64,000 bases of DNA from Streptomyces olindensis (GTDB taxonomy: Bacteria > Actinomycetota > Actinomycetes > Streptomycetales > Streptomycetaceae), in the NCBI GenBank assembly GCA_000696115.1, contig JJOH01000006.1, positions 1-64,000 on the forward strand, written 5' to 3'. Numbering within the stretch: position 1 is the stretch's first letter; the number at the start of each line of letters is the position of its first letter. Below, piece by piece: positions 16,082-24,402 of this stretch. Both the position numbers and the translations under genes were made by a program. The notes below the pieces were generated by a model. It did not search any database, was not told where the DNA came from, and saw only the letters and a list, made by a program, of their open reading frames with translations.

Positions 16082-16807
16082 ATGAAGCGCGTCCTGGCCG
16101 TCGCCGTGCTCCTCGTCGCACTCGTCTCCGCGTCCACCGCGACCGCCGACGACGGGCTCGGGCCCTTCCGGGTGACCGTCGCCGCGGGGAACGCCCGGGT
16201 CGGGGTGCTCGTCCCCGCCGCGCGGGCGGGGCGGTTGGCCGGCGGGCACTTCTGCACGGCGTCGGTGGTGGCCGCGCCGCACCGGAACCTGGTCGTCACC
16301 GCGGCGCACTGCCTGGGCGGGGACGGCGGCCTGGTCTTCGTGCCGGGGTACCGGGACGGCCGCGCGCCCTACGGCGTGTGGAAGGTGAAGCGGCGGTTCC
16401 TGCCGGCGGGGTGGGTCCACGGGCGGCACGAGGACAGCGACGTCGGGTTCCTCGTGGTCGCCCCGCGGGACGGCAGAGAGGTCCAGGACGTCGTCGGCGG
16501 GAACGCGTTCACGACCGGTACGGCGACGGGCGCCACCGCGGTGACCGTCACCGGGTATCCCAACTCCCGTGAGACGCCCGTCAGCTGCACCGACAAGCCG
16601 GTCGCGCACAGTGCCACCCAGCAGCGCGTCGCGTGCCCCGGCTTCAGCGGCGGCACCAGCGGCAGCCCCTGGGTGAACGGGAACGGGCAGGTCGTCGGCG
16701 TCCTCGGCGGGCACGACGAGGGCGGTGCGACCCCGGGCGTCTCCTACAGCGTGGTGCTCGGCGCGGAGGCGGAGCGGCTGTACCGGGAGGCGGCGGGCGA
16801 TCCGTGA
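16082..16807 (+). CDS. Secreted trypsin-like serine protease
   Basis: A 241-aa protein with a signal peptide (about 1-22, cleaved near ATADD). The chymotrypsin-fold triad is present: H76 in VTAAHC, D120 in DSDVGFLVV and S193 in GTSGSP. GTSGSP instead of GDSGGP is seen in glutamyl-endopeptidase-like and V8-like secreted proteases. It starts 36 nt after the SDR stop on the same strand and may share its transcript. The role is presumably extracellular proteolysis. Confidence 0.87.
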   Translation: MKRVLAVAVLLVALVSASTATADDGLGPFRVTVAAGNARVGVLVPAARAGRLAGGHFCTASVVAAPHRNLVVTAAHCLGGDGGLVFVPGYRDGRAPYGVWKVKRRFLPAGWVHGRHEDSDVGFLVVAPRDGREVQDVVGGNAFTTGTATGATAVTVTGYPNSRETPVSCTDKPVAHSATQQRVACPGFSGGTSGSPWVNGNGQVVGVLGGHDEGGATPGVSYSVVLGAEAERLYREAAGDP

Positions 16808-17003
16808 CGCCCGCCCTGCGCCGCCCGCTCCGGTCGTGCCACCGCCGTGCCGTCCGCTCCGGTCGTGCCCCCGTCGTGCCGCCCGTGCCGTGGCCCGTTC
16901 CTCCTTCCGCCCCCGACTTCCTCTCCGTGATCATTCCGGAGCCCGGTGGCCGCCTCTACACTGACCAGGCGACGGACTCCCGGTCGGTGAGGGGCGGTTG
17001 ACA

Positions 17004-18005
17004 GTGCGTAAGGCGTGGATCGTGGCGAGCGTTGCGATCAGCTCCGCCCTGGCCTTCGTGATGCTGCTCGTCGTCGGGGTCTACGTCGTCGCCGGGAACC
17101 TGGTCAACGGCGTGGGCGGCGGGGCGAAAACGCTGGCCAAGGGGTCGGTGCCCGCCGCGTACGCGGCTCTTGTGCAGAAATGGGGCAATCTCTGCCCCGC
17201 CATCAGCCCGGCCCTGCTGGCCGCCCAGCTCTACCAGGAGAGCGGCTTCAACCCGAAGGCCCAGAGCCACGCCGCCGCGCAGGGCATAGCGCAGTTCATC
17301 CCCGGCACCTGGGCCTCCCACGGCATCGACGGCGACGGCGACGGCGACCGGGATGTGTGGGACCCGAAGGACGCGATCCCCTCGGCCGCCTCCTACGACT
17401 GCGAACTCGCGTCGTACGTGAAGAAGGTCGGCGGGAATCTGACCGAAAACATGCTGGCCGCGTACAACGCGGGGGCGTACGCGGTGATCAAGTACGGGGG
17501 CGTGCCGCCGTACAACGAGACGCAGAACTACGTGAAGAGGATCACCACCCTCTCGAAGAGCTTCGCGGCGCCCGTCGGGCGGGTCGACCCCTCCGAGCAG
17601 GCCGCCGGCGCGATCGAGTACGCGCAGAAGAAGCTCGGCACGCTCTACCTCTGGGGCGGCACCGGTACCCCTGAGCAGGGCGGACGCTTCGACTGCTCGG
17701 GTCTGACCCAGGCCGCGTACAAGAGCGTGGGCATCACGCTCCCGCGCGTCGCCAACGACCAGTACAACGCCGGACCACACCCCTCCCGGGACGAACTGCT
17801 GCCGGGCGACCTCGTGTTCTTCTCGGACGACCTCACCAATTCGCGTGCCATCCGGCATGTCGGCATTTATGTCGGAGGTGGGTACATGATCGACGCGCCG
17901 CGGACGGGCGCGGTCATCCGGTTCGACCCGATCGACACCCCCGACTACTTCGGAGCCACCCGAGTCACCGAAGATGGCGCGAAAGCACTGCCCACGACGG
18001 TGTGA
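17004..18005 (+). CDS. Bifunctional SLT transglycosylase / NlpC-P60 peptidoglycan hydrolase
   Basis: A 333-aa cell-wall enzyme. It has an N-terminal membrane anchor (about 5-33), a lytic transglycosylase domain with catalytic E79 in YQESGFNP and GIAQFIPGTW, and a C-terminal NlpC/P60 endopeptidase with C231 (FDCSGL) and H285 (RHVGIYVGGG). The arrangement equals the wall-opening enzyme of Gram-positive conjugative elements (Tn916 Orf14 type), so it may serve the type IV secretion-like locus 5 kb away. GTG at 17004 has GAGGGG 9 nt upstream; TTG at 16998 is less well placed. The loop GDGDGDRD may bind calcium. Confidence 0.9.
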   Translation: MRKAWIVASVAISSALAFVMLLVVGVYVVAGNLVNGVGGGAKTLAKGSVPAAYAALVQKWGNLCPAISPALLAAQLYQESGFNPKAQSHAAAQGIAQFIPGTWASHGIDGDGDGDRDVWDPKDAIPSAASYDCELASYVKKVGGNLTENMLAAYNAGAYAVIKYGGVPPYNETQNYVKRITTLSKSFAAPVGRVDPSEQAAGAIEYAQKKLGTLYLWGGTGTPEQGGRFDCSGLTQAAYKSVGITLPRVANDQYNAGPHPSRDELLPGDLVFFSDDLTNSRAIRHVGIYVGGGYMIDAPRTGAVIRFDPIDTPDYFGATRVTEDGAKALPTTV

Positions 18006-18250
18006 ACCGAGTGTGAACCCACCCCCTGAGCTGCGAAGACGTGTCTCTCTTCGATAACGTCTGCGTGATCATTCGGTGGAGTGTGGAACGTATCAACGGG
18101 GACCATGCGTTCCTGGTGACGTAGCCGAGCAGACGTCACTGGGCACGTGTCACGCACGTGTGCAGCGGAAGCGGATCTACAACCACGGGGGTGGCAGGAA
18201 CGGCGCACGCACAGGTGCGCCGGGAGAGACGACGAAGGGGCCGCAGCACC

Positions 18251-18958
18251 ATGGCTGGACTCGCCGAATCCGGGTCGAACCCCGACGTCGACCTGCTCTA
18301 CGACATCAATGGCCTGGCCAAGGACGCGCCGGCGTGGTTCGACCGCGTCATGGAGTACGTCGGTGAGTACGGGCTGCTGCTCGCCATCGTCCTGCTCGTC
18401 GTGTGGTGCTGGTGGTCGGTGCGGCGGCGCGGGGACGAGGACGCCGCGTCCACCGTCGCGGCCCTGATCTGGGCGCCGCTGGCGGCGGGCATCGCCGTGC
18501 TGGTGAACGTGCCGATACGGGGATTCGTGGAGCGGCCCCGGCCGTTCCTCGACCACCAGGGGCTCGAGGTGCTCGTCAAGGGCAAGACCGACTACTCCTT
18601 CGTCAGCGACCACGCGACGATCGTCATGGCGCTGGCGGTCGGCCTGTTCGTCGCCAACCGCAGGTTCGGGCTGATCGGGCTCGTGCTGGCGCTGTTCGGC
18701 GGTTTCATCCGCGTCTACATGGGCGTGCACTATCCGACGGACGTCGTGGGCGGGTTCGCGCTGGGAACGGCCGTGGCCCTGCTGCTGTCGCCGCCGGCCA
18801 TGGCCCTGCTGACGCCGGTGACGACGGCGATCGAGCGGTCGCCGCGCGCGGGGTGGCTGATCCGGGCCCGGGGAAGAGGACCGGTGGACCAGGACACGGT
18901 GACCCCCGGGGCGCGCAGTGAGCAGTCCGGGGCGTCCGAGCGGGACCTCGCCGCGTAA
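18251..18958 (+). CDS. PAP2 family membrane phosphatase
   Basis: A 235-aa polytopic protein with the three PAP2 motifs: RGFVERPRPF, SFVSDHAT and RVYMGVHYPTDVVGG. It probably dephosphorylates a lipid phosphate such as undecaprenyl pyrophosphate or phosphatidate at the membrane's outer face. The ATG is preceded by GAAGGGG about 9 nt upstream. About 245 nt separate it from the preceding gene and must contain its promoter. Confidence 0.9.
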   Translation: MAGLAESGSNPDVDLLYDINGLAKDAPAWFDRVMEYVGEYGLLLAIVLLVVWCWWSVRRRGDEDAASTVAALIWAPLAAGIAVLVNVPIRGFVERPRPFLDHQGLEVLVKGKTDYSFVSDHATIVMALAVGLFVANRRFGLIGLVLALFGGFIRVYMGVHYPTDVVGGFALGTAVALLLSPPAMALLTPVTTAIERSPRAGWLIRARGRGPVDQDTVTPGARSEQSGASERDLAA

Positions 18959-18972
18959 CGCTTCGGGCGGCC

Positions 18973-20517
18973 TCAGAGTGCTTGCGGGTAGGTGAAGAAG
19001 CGCGTCGGGTCGTACTGGTTCTTCAGCTTGGCCAGGCGGGTCGCCGCGTCGCCGTAGTACGCCTTGCGCCAGTCGGTCAGCGTGGGGTCCGTGTAGTTCT
19101 GGTAGGCCGCGCCCGAGGCGTGGGGCCGCATCGACCTGTGGGCGGCGGCCAGCCAGTCGCGGGCCGTGGCGCCGCTCGTGCCCGGGCGCCAGGAGGCGAT
19201 GTACTGGGCCAGCATGCGGGAGCGGCGGTGCACGAACGCCGTGGAGGTCGGCGGGACGCGGTTGACCGCTCCGCCGAGGGCGGTGAGCGCGATGCTGCCC
19301 GTGCCGCCGCGGACCGCGCCGATCTGGGCCAGCAGGGCGCGGATTCCGGCCGTGGACAGGGAGCGGTCGAAGAAGTCCGACGCCGCGGCGTAGGTCTCGC
19401 GGCCCAGCGCGCCCTTCGGGGAGCGGCCGGGGGTCGAGCCGGGCAGGTGGCACTGCGCGTCCGTCGGGAACGAGGAGCAGCCGGCGTACACCTCCATCGA
19501 CTCCTCGTACGAGCGGCGCTTGAGGGAGACGCTGCGGGCCGGGGCGCCGACGCGGTCGGCCAGGCGGTCGACGGCGTTCTTCAGGTCGCCGTAAGTGCCG
19601 AGGGAGAAGGCCGCGACCGAGACGGTCGGGGTGCCGCCGGCGGCGCTCGCCAGGTGCAGGGACGACCAGATCTCGTCGGGCTGTGCGGGGCCCCACTCCT
19701 GCCAGGCCTTCACCACCGCGGCCGCCTTCGACCAGGGCCAGGACAGGTAGGCCGAGACGCCCTGCGGGGCCGGGTGGGTCTTGAAGTGCAGTTCCGTGAC
19801 GACGCCGAAGTTGCCGTTGCCGGCGCCGCGCAGGGCCCAGAAGAGGTCCTTGTGGTCGCGGGCGTTCGTGGTGAGCTGCTTGCCGTCGGCGGTGATCAGG
19901 GTGGCCTGGGTGAGGCTGTCGCAGGTCAGGCCGTAGGCCCGGGAGACCACGCCGTGTCCGCCGCCGAGGGTGAGGCCGGAGACGCCGACGGTGGGGCAGG
20001 AGCCGGCGGGGATCGTGACGCCCTTCGCGGCCAGGGCGCGGTAGACGTCGATGAGTTTGGCACCGGCGCCGATCACCGCGGTGGTGCCGGAGGCGCGGAC
20101 GCGGTTGAGCTTGGAGACGTCGATGATCAGGCGGCCGTTGCCGGAGGACCAGCCGGCGTAGGAGTGGCCGCCGTTGCGGATCGCCACGCGCAGGGCGTGG
20201 CCGCGGGCGTAGGACAGGGCCGTGCGGATGTCGTCCGGGTGGGCCACGTAGGCGACGGCGGCGGGCTTCAGGGTGTCGAAGCGGGTGTTGTACAGCTGCC
20301 GGGCCGTCGCCCAACTGCTGTCGCCGGGGCGGACGAGGGGCCCGTCGAGATCGCGGGCGAGGGCGGACCAGTCGGCGGCCGCGCCACGTGTGCGCGTGGT
20401 CGTGGCGGCGGCCGTGGCCGTGGAGTGGGTGTCCGACGCCGTGCAGGCGGTGGTGAGGGGGGCGGCGGCCGCGGCGATGCCCGCCGTGCCGACCGCGAGG
20501 AATGTACGCCGTTCCAT
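18973..20517 (-). CDS. Exported BBE-like FAD-linked oxidoreductase
   Basis: A 514-aa berberine-bridge-enzyme-type flavoprotein. It starts MERRTFLAVG, a twin-arginine signal, with a possible lipobox LTTAC at 21-25. The FAD_binding_4 domain has H118 (RNGGHSYAGWSSG) and C174 (AGSCPTVGVSG), the two residues that attach FAD covalently in bicovalent family members. The C-terminal BBE motif is YQNYTDP...WRKAYYG...YDPTRFFTYPQ. Substrates of this family range from sugars to natural products; here unknown. A longer frame upstream lacks a signal at its start, so ATG 20517 is preferred. Confidence 0.9.
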   Translation of the reverse strand: MERRTFLAVGTAGIAAAAAPLTTACTASDTHSTATAAATTTRTRGAAADWSALARDLDGPLVRPGDSSWATARQLYNTRFDTLKPAAVAYVAHPDDIRTALSYARGHALRVAIRNGGHSYAGWSSGNGRLIIDVSKLNRVRASGTTAVIGAGAKLIDVYRALAAKGVTIPAGSCPTVGVSGLTLGGGHGVVSRAYGLTCDSLTQATLITADGKQLTTNARDHKDLFWALRGAGNGNFGVVTELHFKTHPAPQGVSAYLSWPWSKAAAVVKAWQEWGPAQPDEIWSSLHLASAAGGTPTVSVAAFSLGTYGDLKNAVDRLADRVGAPARSVSLKRRSYEESMEVYAGCSSFPTDAQCHLPGSTPGRSPKGALGRETYAAASDFFDRSLSTAGIRALLAQIGAVRGGTGSIALTALGGAVNRVPPTSTAFVHRRSRMLAQYIASWRPGTSGATARDWLAAAHRSMRPHASGAAYQNYTDPTLTDWRKAYYGDAATRLAKLKNQYDPTRFFTYPQAL

Positions 20518-20589
20518 GGGGCCTCCCGGTGGTTCCGTCGGGGGAGACGGGGTGGTGGGGTCCGGGGTTCCACGCGATGCGAACACACC

Positions 20590-20763
20590 TTAGGCGAGCC
20601 CCTCGTGCTGCTCCGCGTCCGAGCGGGCCTGGCTTCGGGCCCGTCTCGCCGGGCCGCGCCAGCCGCAGGTGCAGCGGGCCATGCAGAAGTGGCCCTTCTC
20701 TGTTGTCGTCGTGCGGTGTTCCGGGAGGTTGGGGGGAGGTTCCAGCCCGTCCTGCTGCGCCAC
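20590..20763 (-). CDS. Small conserved protein with CxC motif, function unknown
   Basis: A 57-aa protein starting MAQQDGLEPPPNLPEHR, with the conserved-looking core GHFCMARCTCGWRGPARRARSQA. Three cysteines in CMARCTC suggest metal binding. A TAACGT -10-like box lies just upstream of GTG 20763, so a leaderless start is proposed; GTG at 20772 would add three residues. I recognise the core as a recurring small Streptomyces protein but know no function. It is divergent from the lipoprotein gene at 20902. Confidence 0.6.
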   Translation of the reverse strand: MAQQDGLEPPPNLPEHRTTTTEKGHFCMARCTCGWRGPARRARSQARSDAEQHEGLA

Positions 20764-20901
20764 GGCGACCACGTTACCCAGCGCAGGTAAAGGCTTCGTA
20801 TGGCGGTGGCGGCGCGCCGGCGTGACGAGGGCACATACCCGTCGTTAACCGGAACAACACGGGGGCCCGTGACGGACGTACCGGCTGGGGGTAGGCAGGC
20901 G

Positions 20902-21753
20902 ATGACTGGGCGGCAGCGGGAACGGCGGCACAGGCGGACGGGTGCGGCACTCGCCGCGGCCGGGACCGTGGCCGGTGCGGTACTGGGAGCGGGCGGGTGC
21001 TCCGGAGGAGACGCGGTCGCCGGGGACTCCCGCGGCGGGGACGCGGTCCTCGTGCTGCGCCGGGCCGCCGACCGGCTGGTGGACGCGGGGAGTTCGAAGG
21101 CCCGTACGTCGATGGAGATGGCCGCCGGTGGGACCCGGGTGACCATCCGGGGAGCGGGGGTCTACGACTACCGCAAGCGGCTCGGGCAGCTGAAGGTGCT
21201 GCTGCCGCAGGATCCCGCGGGGGCCGCCGAGCGCCGGCCCATCACCGAACTGCTCGCGCCGGGTGCCCTGTTCATGAAGAACCGGGGCGCCGGTGTGCCC
21301 CCGGACAAGTGGGTGCGGGTGGACACGCGGACCCTGTCCGACGGGAACCTCGTCACCGGCGGGGCCACCGACCCGTACGCCGCTGCCGAGGTGCTGCGCG
21401 GCACGCGGTCGGCGACGTACCTGGGTCGCACCGAGGTCGCGGGCACCGGGGTGCGGCACTACCGGGGCACGGCCGACCTCGGCGACGCCGCCCGGCGCGC
21501 CTCCGACGGCAACGCGGAGTCCCTGGGCGCGGCGGCGAAAGGGTTCGCCACGGCCGAAGTGCCGTTCGACGCCTACCTCGACGACGAGGGGCGCATCCGC
21601 AAGGTCCGCCACCGGTTCAGCTTCCTGAACGGGCAGCAGAAGAGCCCCGTCGCCGTCGCCTCGACCACCCTGCTCTACGATTTCGGGGCCTCGGTGCGCG
21701 TGCGGCTGCCGGACGACGGCGACATCTACGCGGGCAAGATCGCCGAGGAGTGA
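20902..21753 (+). CDS. Putative lipoprotein (LppX/LprG-like)
   Basis: A 283-aa exported protein. The N-terminus is basic (MTGRQRERRHRR), followed by a hydrophobic core and lipobox-like GAGGC near residue 33. The remainder has the LolA/LppX-like pattern of alternating strands (RVTIRGAGVYDY, KWVRVDTR, ATYLGRTEVAG, YLDDEGRIRKVRHRFSF) and so may carry lipids or hydrophobic molecules across the envelope. GTG at 20870 is an alternative start; the ATG was chosen because it places the signal peptide at the N-terminus. Confidence 0.75.
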   Translation: MTGRQRERRHRRTGAALAAAGTVAGAVLGAGGCSGGDAVAGDSRGGDAVLVLRRAADRLVDAGSSKARTSMEMAAGGTRVTIRGAGVYDYRKRLGQLKVLLPQDPAGAAERRPITELLAPGALFMKNRGAGVPPDKWVRVDTRTLSDGNLVTGGATDPYAAAEVLRGTRSATYLGRTEVAGTGVRHYRGTADLGDAARRASDGNAESLGAAAKGFATAEVPFDAYLDDEGRIRKVRHRFSFLNGQQKSPVAVASTTLLYDFGASVRVRLPDDGDIYAGKIAEE

Positions 21754-21838
21754 CCGGCGCGAACTAGCCCGTCCGTGCCATGCGCGGTGTGTAGGCCGCT
21801 CCCTACTCTAGGAAGTCGGTAACGGCAGAGATGAGGTG

Positions 21839-22012
21839 ATGCACGTGGCTCCGGTCGGCGGTACGGCAGTTCAGGACCACGTGGCCCTCGCCGAGATCGA
21901 GCTGTGCGGAGAGCTGATCATCGCGGCCTCGGCCGCCCAGGAGCGGCTGAGCCTGGAGAGCATCGACGAGGTGCTGAAAGTGGCCGAGGAACGGGCCACC
22001 TCCGGAAGTTGA
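21839..22012 (+). CDS. Small acidic protein, function unknown
   Basis: A 57-aa protein (MHVAPVGGTAVQDHVALAEI...). It is predicted mostly helical, rich in Glu/Ala/Leu, with one cysteine in ELCGEL. The ATG has the good Shine-Dalgarno GATGAGG immediately upstream. Codon usage is GC3-rich like real genes here. It ends 14 nt before the convergent CsoR-type gene. No family is recognised. It is short but well supported by its ribosome binding site and coding bias. Confidence 0.7.
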   Translation: MHVAPVGGTAVQDHVALAEIELCGELIIAASAAQERLSLESIDEVLKVAEERATSGS

Positions 22013-22025
22013 ACCGGGGCCGTGC

Positions 22026-22415
22026 TCACGTCCGCAGCATGCGGGCGATCGCCTGGGTCGCCTCCTTCACCTTCGCGTCGATCTCGTCACCACCCTTGAG
22101 GGCCGCGTCGGCGACGCAGTGGCGCAAATGCTCCTCCAGCAGCTGCAGGGCGAAGGACTGCAGGGCCTTGGTGGAGGCGGAGACCTGCGTGAGTATGTCG
22201 ATGCAGTAGACGTCCTCGTCGACCATGCGCTGCAGGCCGCGGATCTGGCCCTCGATGCGGCGCAGGCGTTTGAGGTGTTCGTCCTTCTGCTTGTGGTACC
22301 CGTGCACGCCGTGGTCGTGATCGGTCACGACGTCCGCAGCGGTGGTGACTTCCGTGACGTTCGCGACATCCGTGCCGTCGGAGGGCGCTCCCGCGCCGGC
22401 CTTGGTGGTCGTCAT
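22026..22415 (-). CDS. CsoR-type metal-responsive repressor
   Basis: A 129-aa regulator of the CsoR/RcnR family. The copper-binding triad is intact: C71 (VYCIDIL), H96 and C100 (EEHLRHC). The N-terminal extension contains DHDHGVHGYHKQ and may bind additional metal. The start ATG has AGGAGGA 6 nt upstream. A palindromic operator (22442-22462) lies 27-47 nt upstream, implying autoregulation. No copper pump or chaperone gene is adjacent; the nearest neighbours are the divergent PhoU-like/Pit genes, so its other targets are elsewhere or not classical. Confidence 0.92.
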   Translation of the reverse strand: MTTTKAGAGAPSDGTDVANVTEVTTAADVVTDHDHGVHGYHKQKDEHLKRLRRIEGQIRGLQRMVDEDVYCIDILTQVSASTKALQSFALQLLEEHLRHCVADAALKGGDEIDAKVKEATQAIARMLRT

Positions 22416-22441
22416 CGCGTCCTCCTGGGCAGTGAGCCGAC

Positions 22442-22462
22442 ATATACCCCTAGTAGGTATAT
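22442..22462. promoter_or_regulatory. CsoR-type operator
   Basis: ATATACC (22442-22448) and GGTATAT (22456-22462) form a perfect 7-bp inverted repeat around CCTAGTA. This TATACC...GGTATA form with a C-rich centre matches known CsoR operators. It lies just upstream of the CsoR-like gene in the divergent gap towards the phosphate transporter genes. Confidence 0.8.
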
Positions 22463-22661
22463 GGTACCGAACTTTACTGGGTATACGCCCCTTGGCCGAT
22501 GCCGTACACAGGCGTACGGAACGGCTGGATCCTGCCCCTGGACCGCCCCCGTGCTCATCACTGTGCCTGATGGGCGACACTGGTGGGCGGCCCGATAGCC
22601 GTGGCCGGATGATGCGCCTAGCATCAGCCTGACCGAAACCGAAGCACCCCGAGGACCCCAC

Positions 22662-23282
22662 GTGCGCTTTCGTCTGACCCCCAGGGAGACGAGCTTCTAC
22701 GACATGTTCGCCGCCTCCGCGGACAACATCGTCACGGGCTCGAAACTCCTGATGGAACTGCTCGGGGCGGACGCTTCCGCCCGGGCCGAGATCGCAGAGC
22801 GTATGCGGGCAGCGGAACACGCAGGTGACGACGCCACGCACGCGATCTTCCACCAGCTGAACTCCTCGTTCATCACGCCGTTCGACCGCGAGGACATCTA
22901 CTCCCTCGCGTCGTCCCTCGACGACATCATGGACTTCATGGAGGAGGCCGTCGACCTGGTCGTCCTCTACAACGTCGAGGAACTGCCCAAGGGCGTCGAC
23001 CAGCAGATCGAGGTCCTGGCGCGCGCTGCCGAACTGACGGCCGAAGCGATGCCGCACCTGCGCACCATGGAGAACCTCACCGAGTACTGGATCGAGGTCA
23101 ACCGGCTGGAGAACCAGGCCGACCAGATCCACCGCAAGCTGCTGGCGCACCTCTTCAACGGCAAGTACGACGCCATCGAGGTCCTGAAGCTCAAGCAGAT
23201 CGTGGACGTGCTGGAGGAAGCGGCGGACGCGTTCGAGCACGTGGCGAACACGGTGGAGACCATCGCCGTCAAGGAGTCCTGA
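22662..23282 (+). CDS. PhoU-like DUF47 protein, partner of Pit
   Basis: A 206-aa all-helical protein of the DUF47/TIGR00153 family. PhoU-like motifs are present (ERMRAAEHAGDDATH, FDREDIYSLASSLDDIMD, EVNRLENQADQIHRKLL), with acidic clusters that bind metal in PhoU. The GTG start follows GAGGACCCC. It is 7 nt upstream of the Pit transporter gene and co-transcribed with it. In this arrangement it is taken to modulate Pit-mediated phosphate uptake. Confidence 0.92.
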   Translation: MRFRLTPRETSFYDMFAASADNIVTGSKLLMELLGADASARAEIAERMRAAEHAGDDATHAIFHQLNSSFITPFDREDIYSLASSLDDIMDFMEEAVDLVVLYNVEELPKGVDQQIEVLARAAELTAEAMPHLRTMENLTEYWIEVNRLENQADQIHRKLLAHLFNGKYDAIEVLKLKQIVDVLEEAADAFEHVANTVETIAVKES

Positions 23283-23289
23283 GCCCTTC

Positions 23290-24288
23290 ATGGACACCTT
23301 CGCTCTGGTCGTGACCATCGGGGTCGCGCTCTTCTTCACGTACACCAACGGCTTCCACGACTCGGCGAACGCCATCGCCACGTCCGTGTCGACGCGGGCG
23401 CTGACGCCGAAGGCCGCGCTGGCGATGGCCGCGGTGATGAACCTCGCCGGTGCCTTCATGGGGTCCGGGGTCGCCAAGACCGTCAGTGAGGGGCTGATCC
23501 AGACGCCCGTCGGGTCGAAGGGGATGGGGATCCTCTTCGCCGCGCTGGTGGGCGCGATCGTCTGGAACCTCATCACCTGGTACTTCGGGCTGCCCTCGTC
23601 CTCCTCGCACGCGCTGTTCGGCGGCATGGTGGGGGCGGCGCTGGCCGGCGGGACGACGGTCTACTGGCACGGAGTGCTGGAGAAGGTCGTCATCCCCATG
23701 TTCATCTCCCCGGTGGTCGGTCTGCTGGCCGGTTACCTGGTGATGACCGCCATCATGTGGATGTTCCGGAAGGCCAACCCGCACAAGGCCAAGCGCGGGT
23801 TCCGCATAGCCCAGACCGTCTCGGCGGCCGGCATGGCGCTGGGGCACGGTCTGCAGGACGCGCAGAAGACCATGGGCATCGTCGTGATGGCGCTCGTCAT
23901 CGCGGATGTCGAGGACTACGGCGACCCGATCCCGGTGTGGGTGAAGGTCGCCTGTGCGGTGATGCTGTCGCTGGGGACGTACGCCGGCGGCTGGCGGATC
24001 ATGCGGACGCTGGGACGGAAGATCATCGAGCTGGACCCGCCGCAGGGGTTCGCGGCCGAGACGACGGGGGCGTCGATCATGTTCGCCACCGCGTTCCTGT
24101 TCAAGGCGCCCATCTCCACGACCCACGTCATCACGTCGGCGATCATGGGCGTGGGGGCCACCAAGCGTGTGAACGCCGTGCGGTGGGGCGTCGCCAAGAA
24201 CATCATCCTGGGGTGGTTCATCACGATGCCGGCCGCCGCGCTGGTGGCCGCCGCCTCCTTCGGGATCGTGAACCTGGCGTTCCTGTAG
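23290..24288 (+). CDS. pit: Low-affinity inorganic phosphate transporter, Pit family
   Basis: A 332-aa polytopic membrane protein of the PiT family. Both inverted signature repeats are visible: FTYTNGFHDSANAIA (about 16-30) and GVGATKRVNAVRWGVAKN with the FKAPISTTHV block near 280, plus GLPSSSSHALFGG. It transports metal-phosphate complexes with protons. It follows the PhoU-like gene by 7 nt and is closed by a strong terminator, opposite the pst operon. Confidence 0.95.
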   Translation: MDTFALVVTIGVALFFTYTNGFHDSANAIATSVSTRALTPKAALAMAAVMNLAGAFMGSGVAKTVSEGLIQTPVGSKGMGILFAALVGAIVWNLITWYFGLPSSSSHALFGGMVGAALAGGTTVYWHGVLEKVVIPMFISPVVGLLAGYLVMTAIMWMFRKANPHKAKRGFRIAQTVSAAGMALGHGLQDAQKTMGIVVMALVIADVEDYGDPIPVWVKVACAVMLSLGTYAGGWRIMRTLGRKIIELDPPQGFAAETTGASIMFATAFLFKAPISTTHVITSAIMGVGATKRVNAVRWGVAKNIILGWFITMPAAALVAAASFGIVNLAFL

Positions 24289-24308
24289 GAGTCCGGAGCA
24301 CACGAACA

Positions 24309-24343
24309 GGCCCGCCCCCGGGAGCCAGGGGCGGGCCCTTTTT
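24309..24343. terminator. Terminator between pit and pstB
   Basis: A ten-base-pair stem GGCCCGCCCC (24309-24318) / GGGGCGGGCC (24328-24337) is followed by CCTTTTT. It is an intrinsic terminator for the plus-strand PhoU-pit transcript. The minus-strand pst operon ends about 60 nt away and may read into it from the other side. Confidence 0.9.
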
Positions 24344-24402
24344 CGGCCTCGCGGTGGCACCGCCATGCAGCACCGCGAGGAGTCTCGGCGGAGTCGGACC
24401 GA

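Noticed and set aside
16820..16930. Short repeats CCGCTCCGGTCGTGCC after the trypsin-like protease gene
   Set aside because: Two imperfect copies in GC-rich intergenic DNA with no symmetry or promoter context; too weak to interpret.
22463..22661. PHO box before the PhoU-like/Pit genes
   Set aside because: No GTTCACC-type direct repeats were found in this gap.
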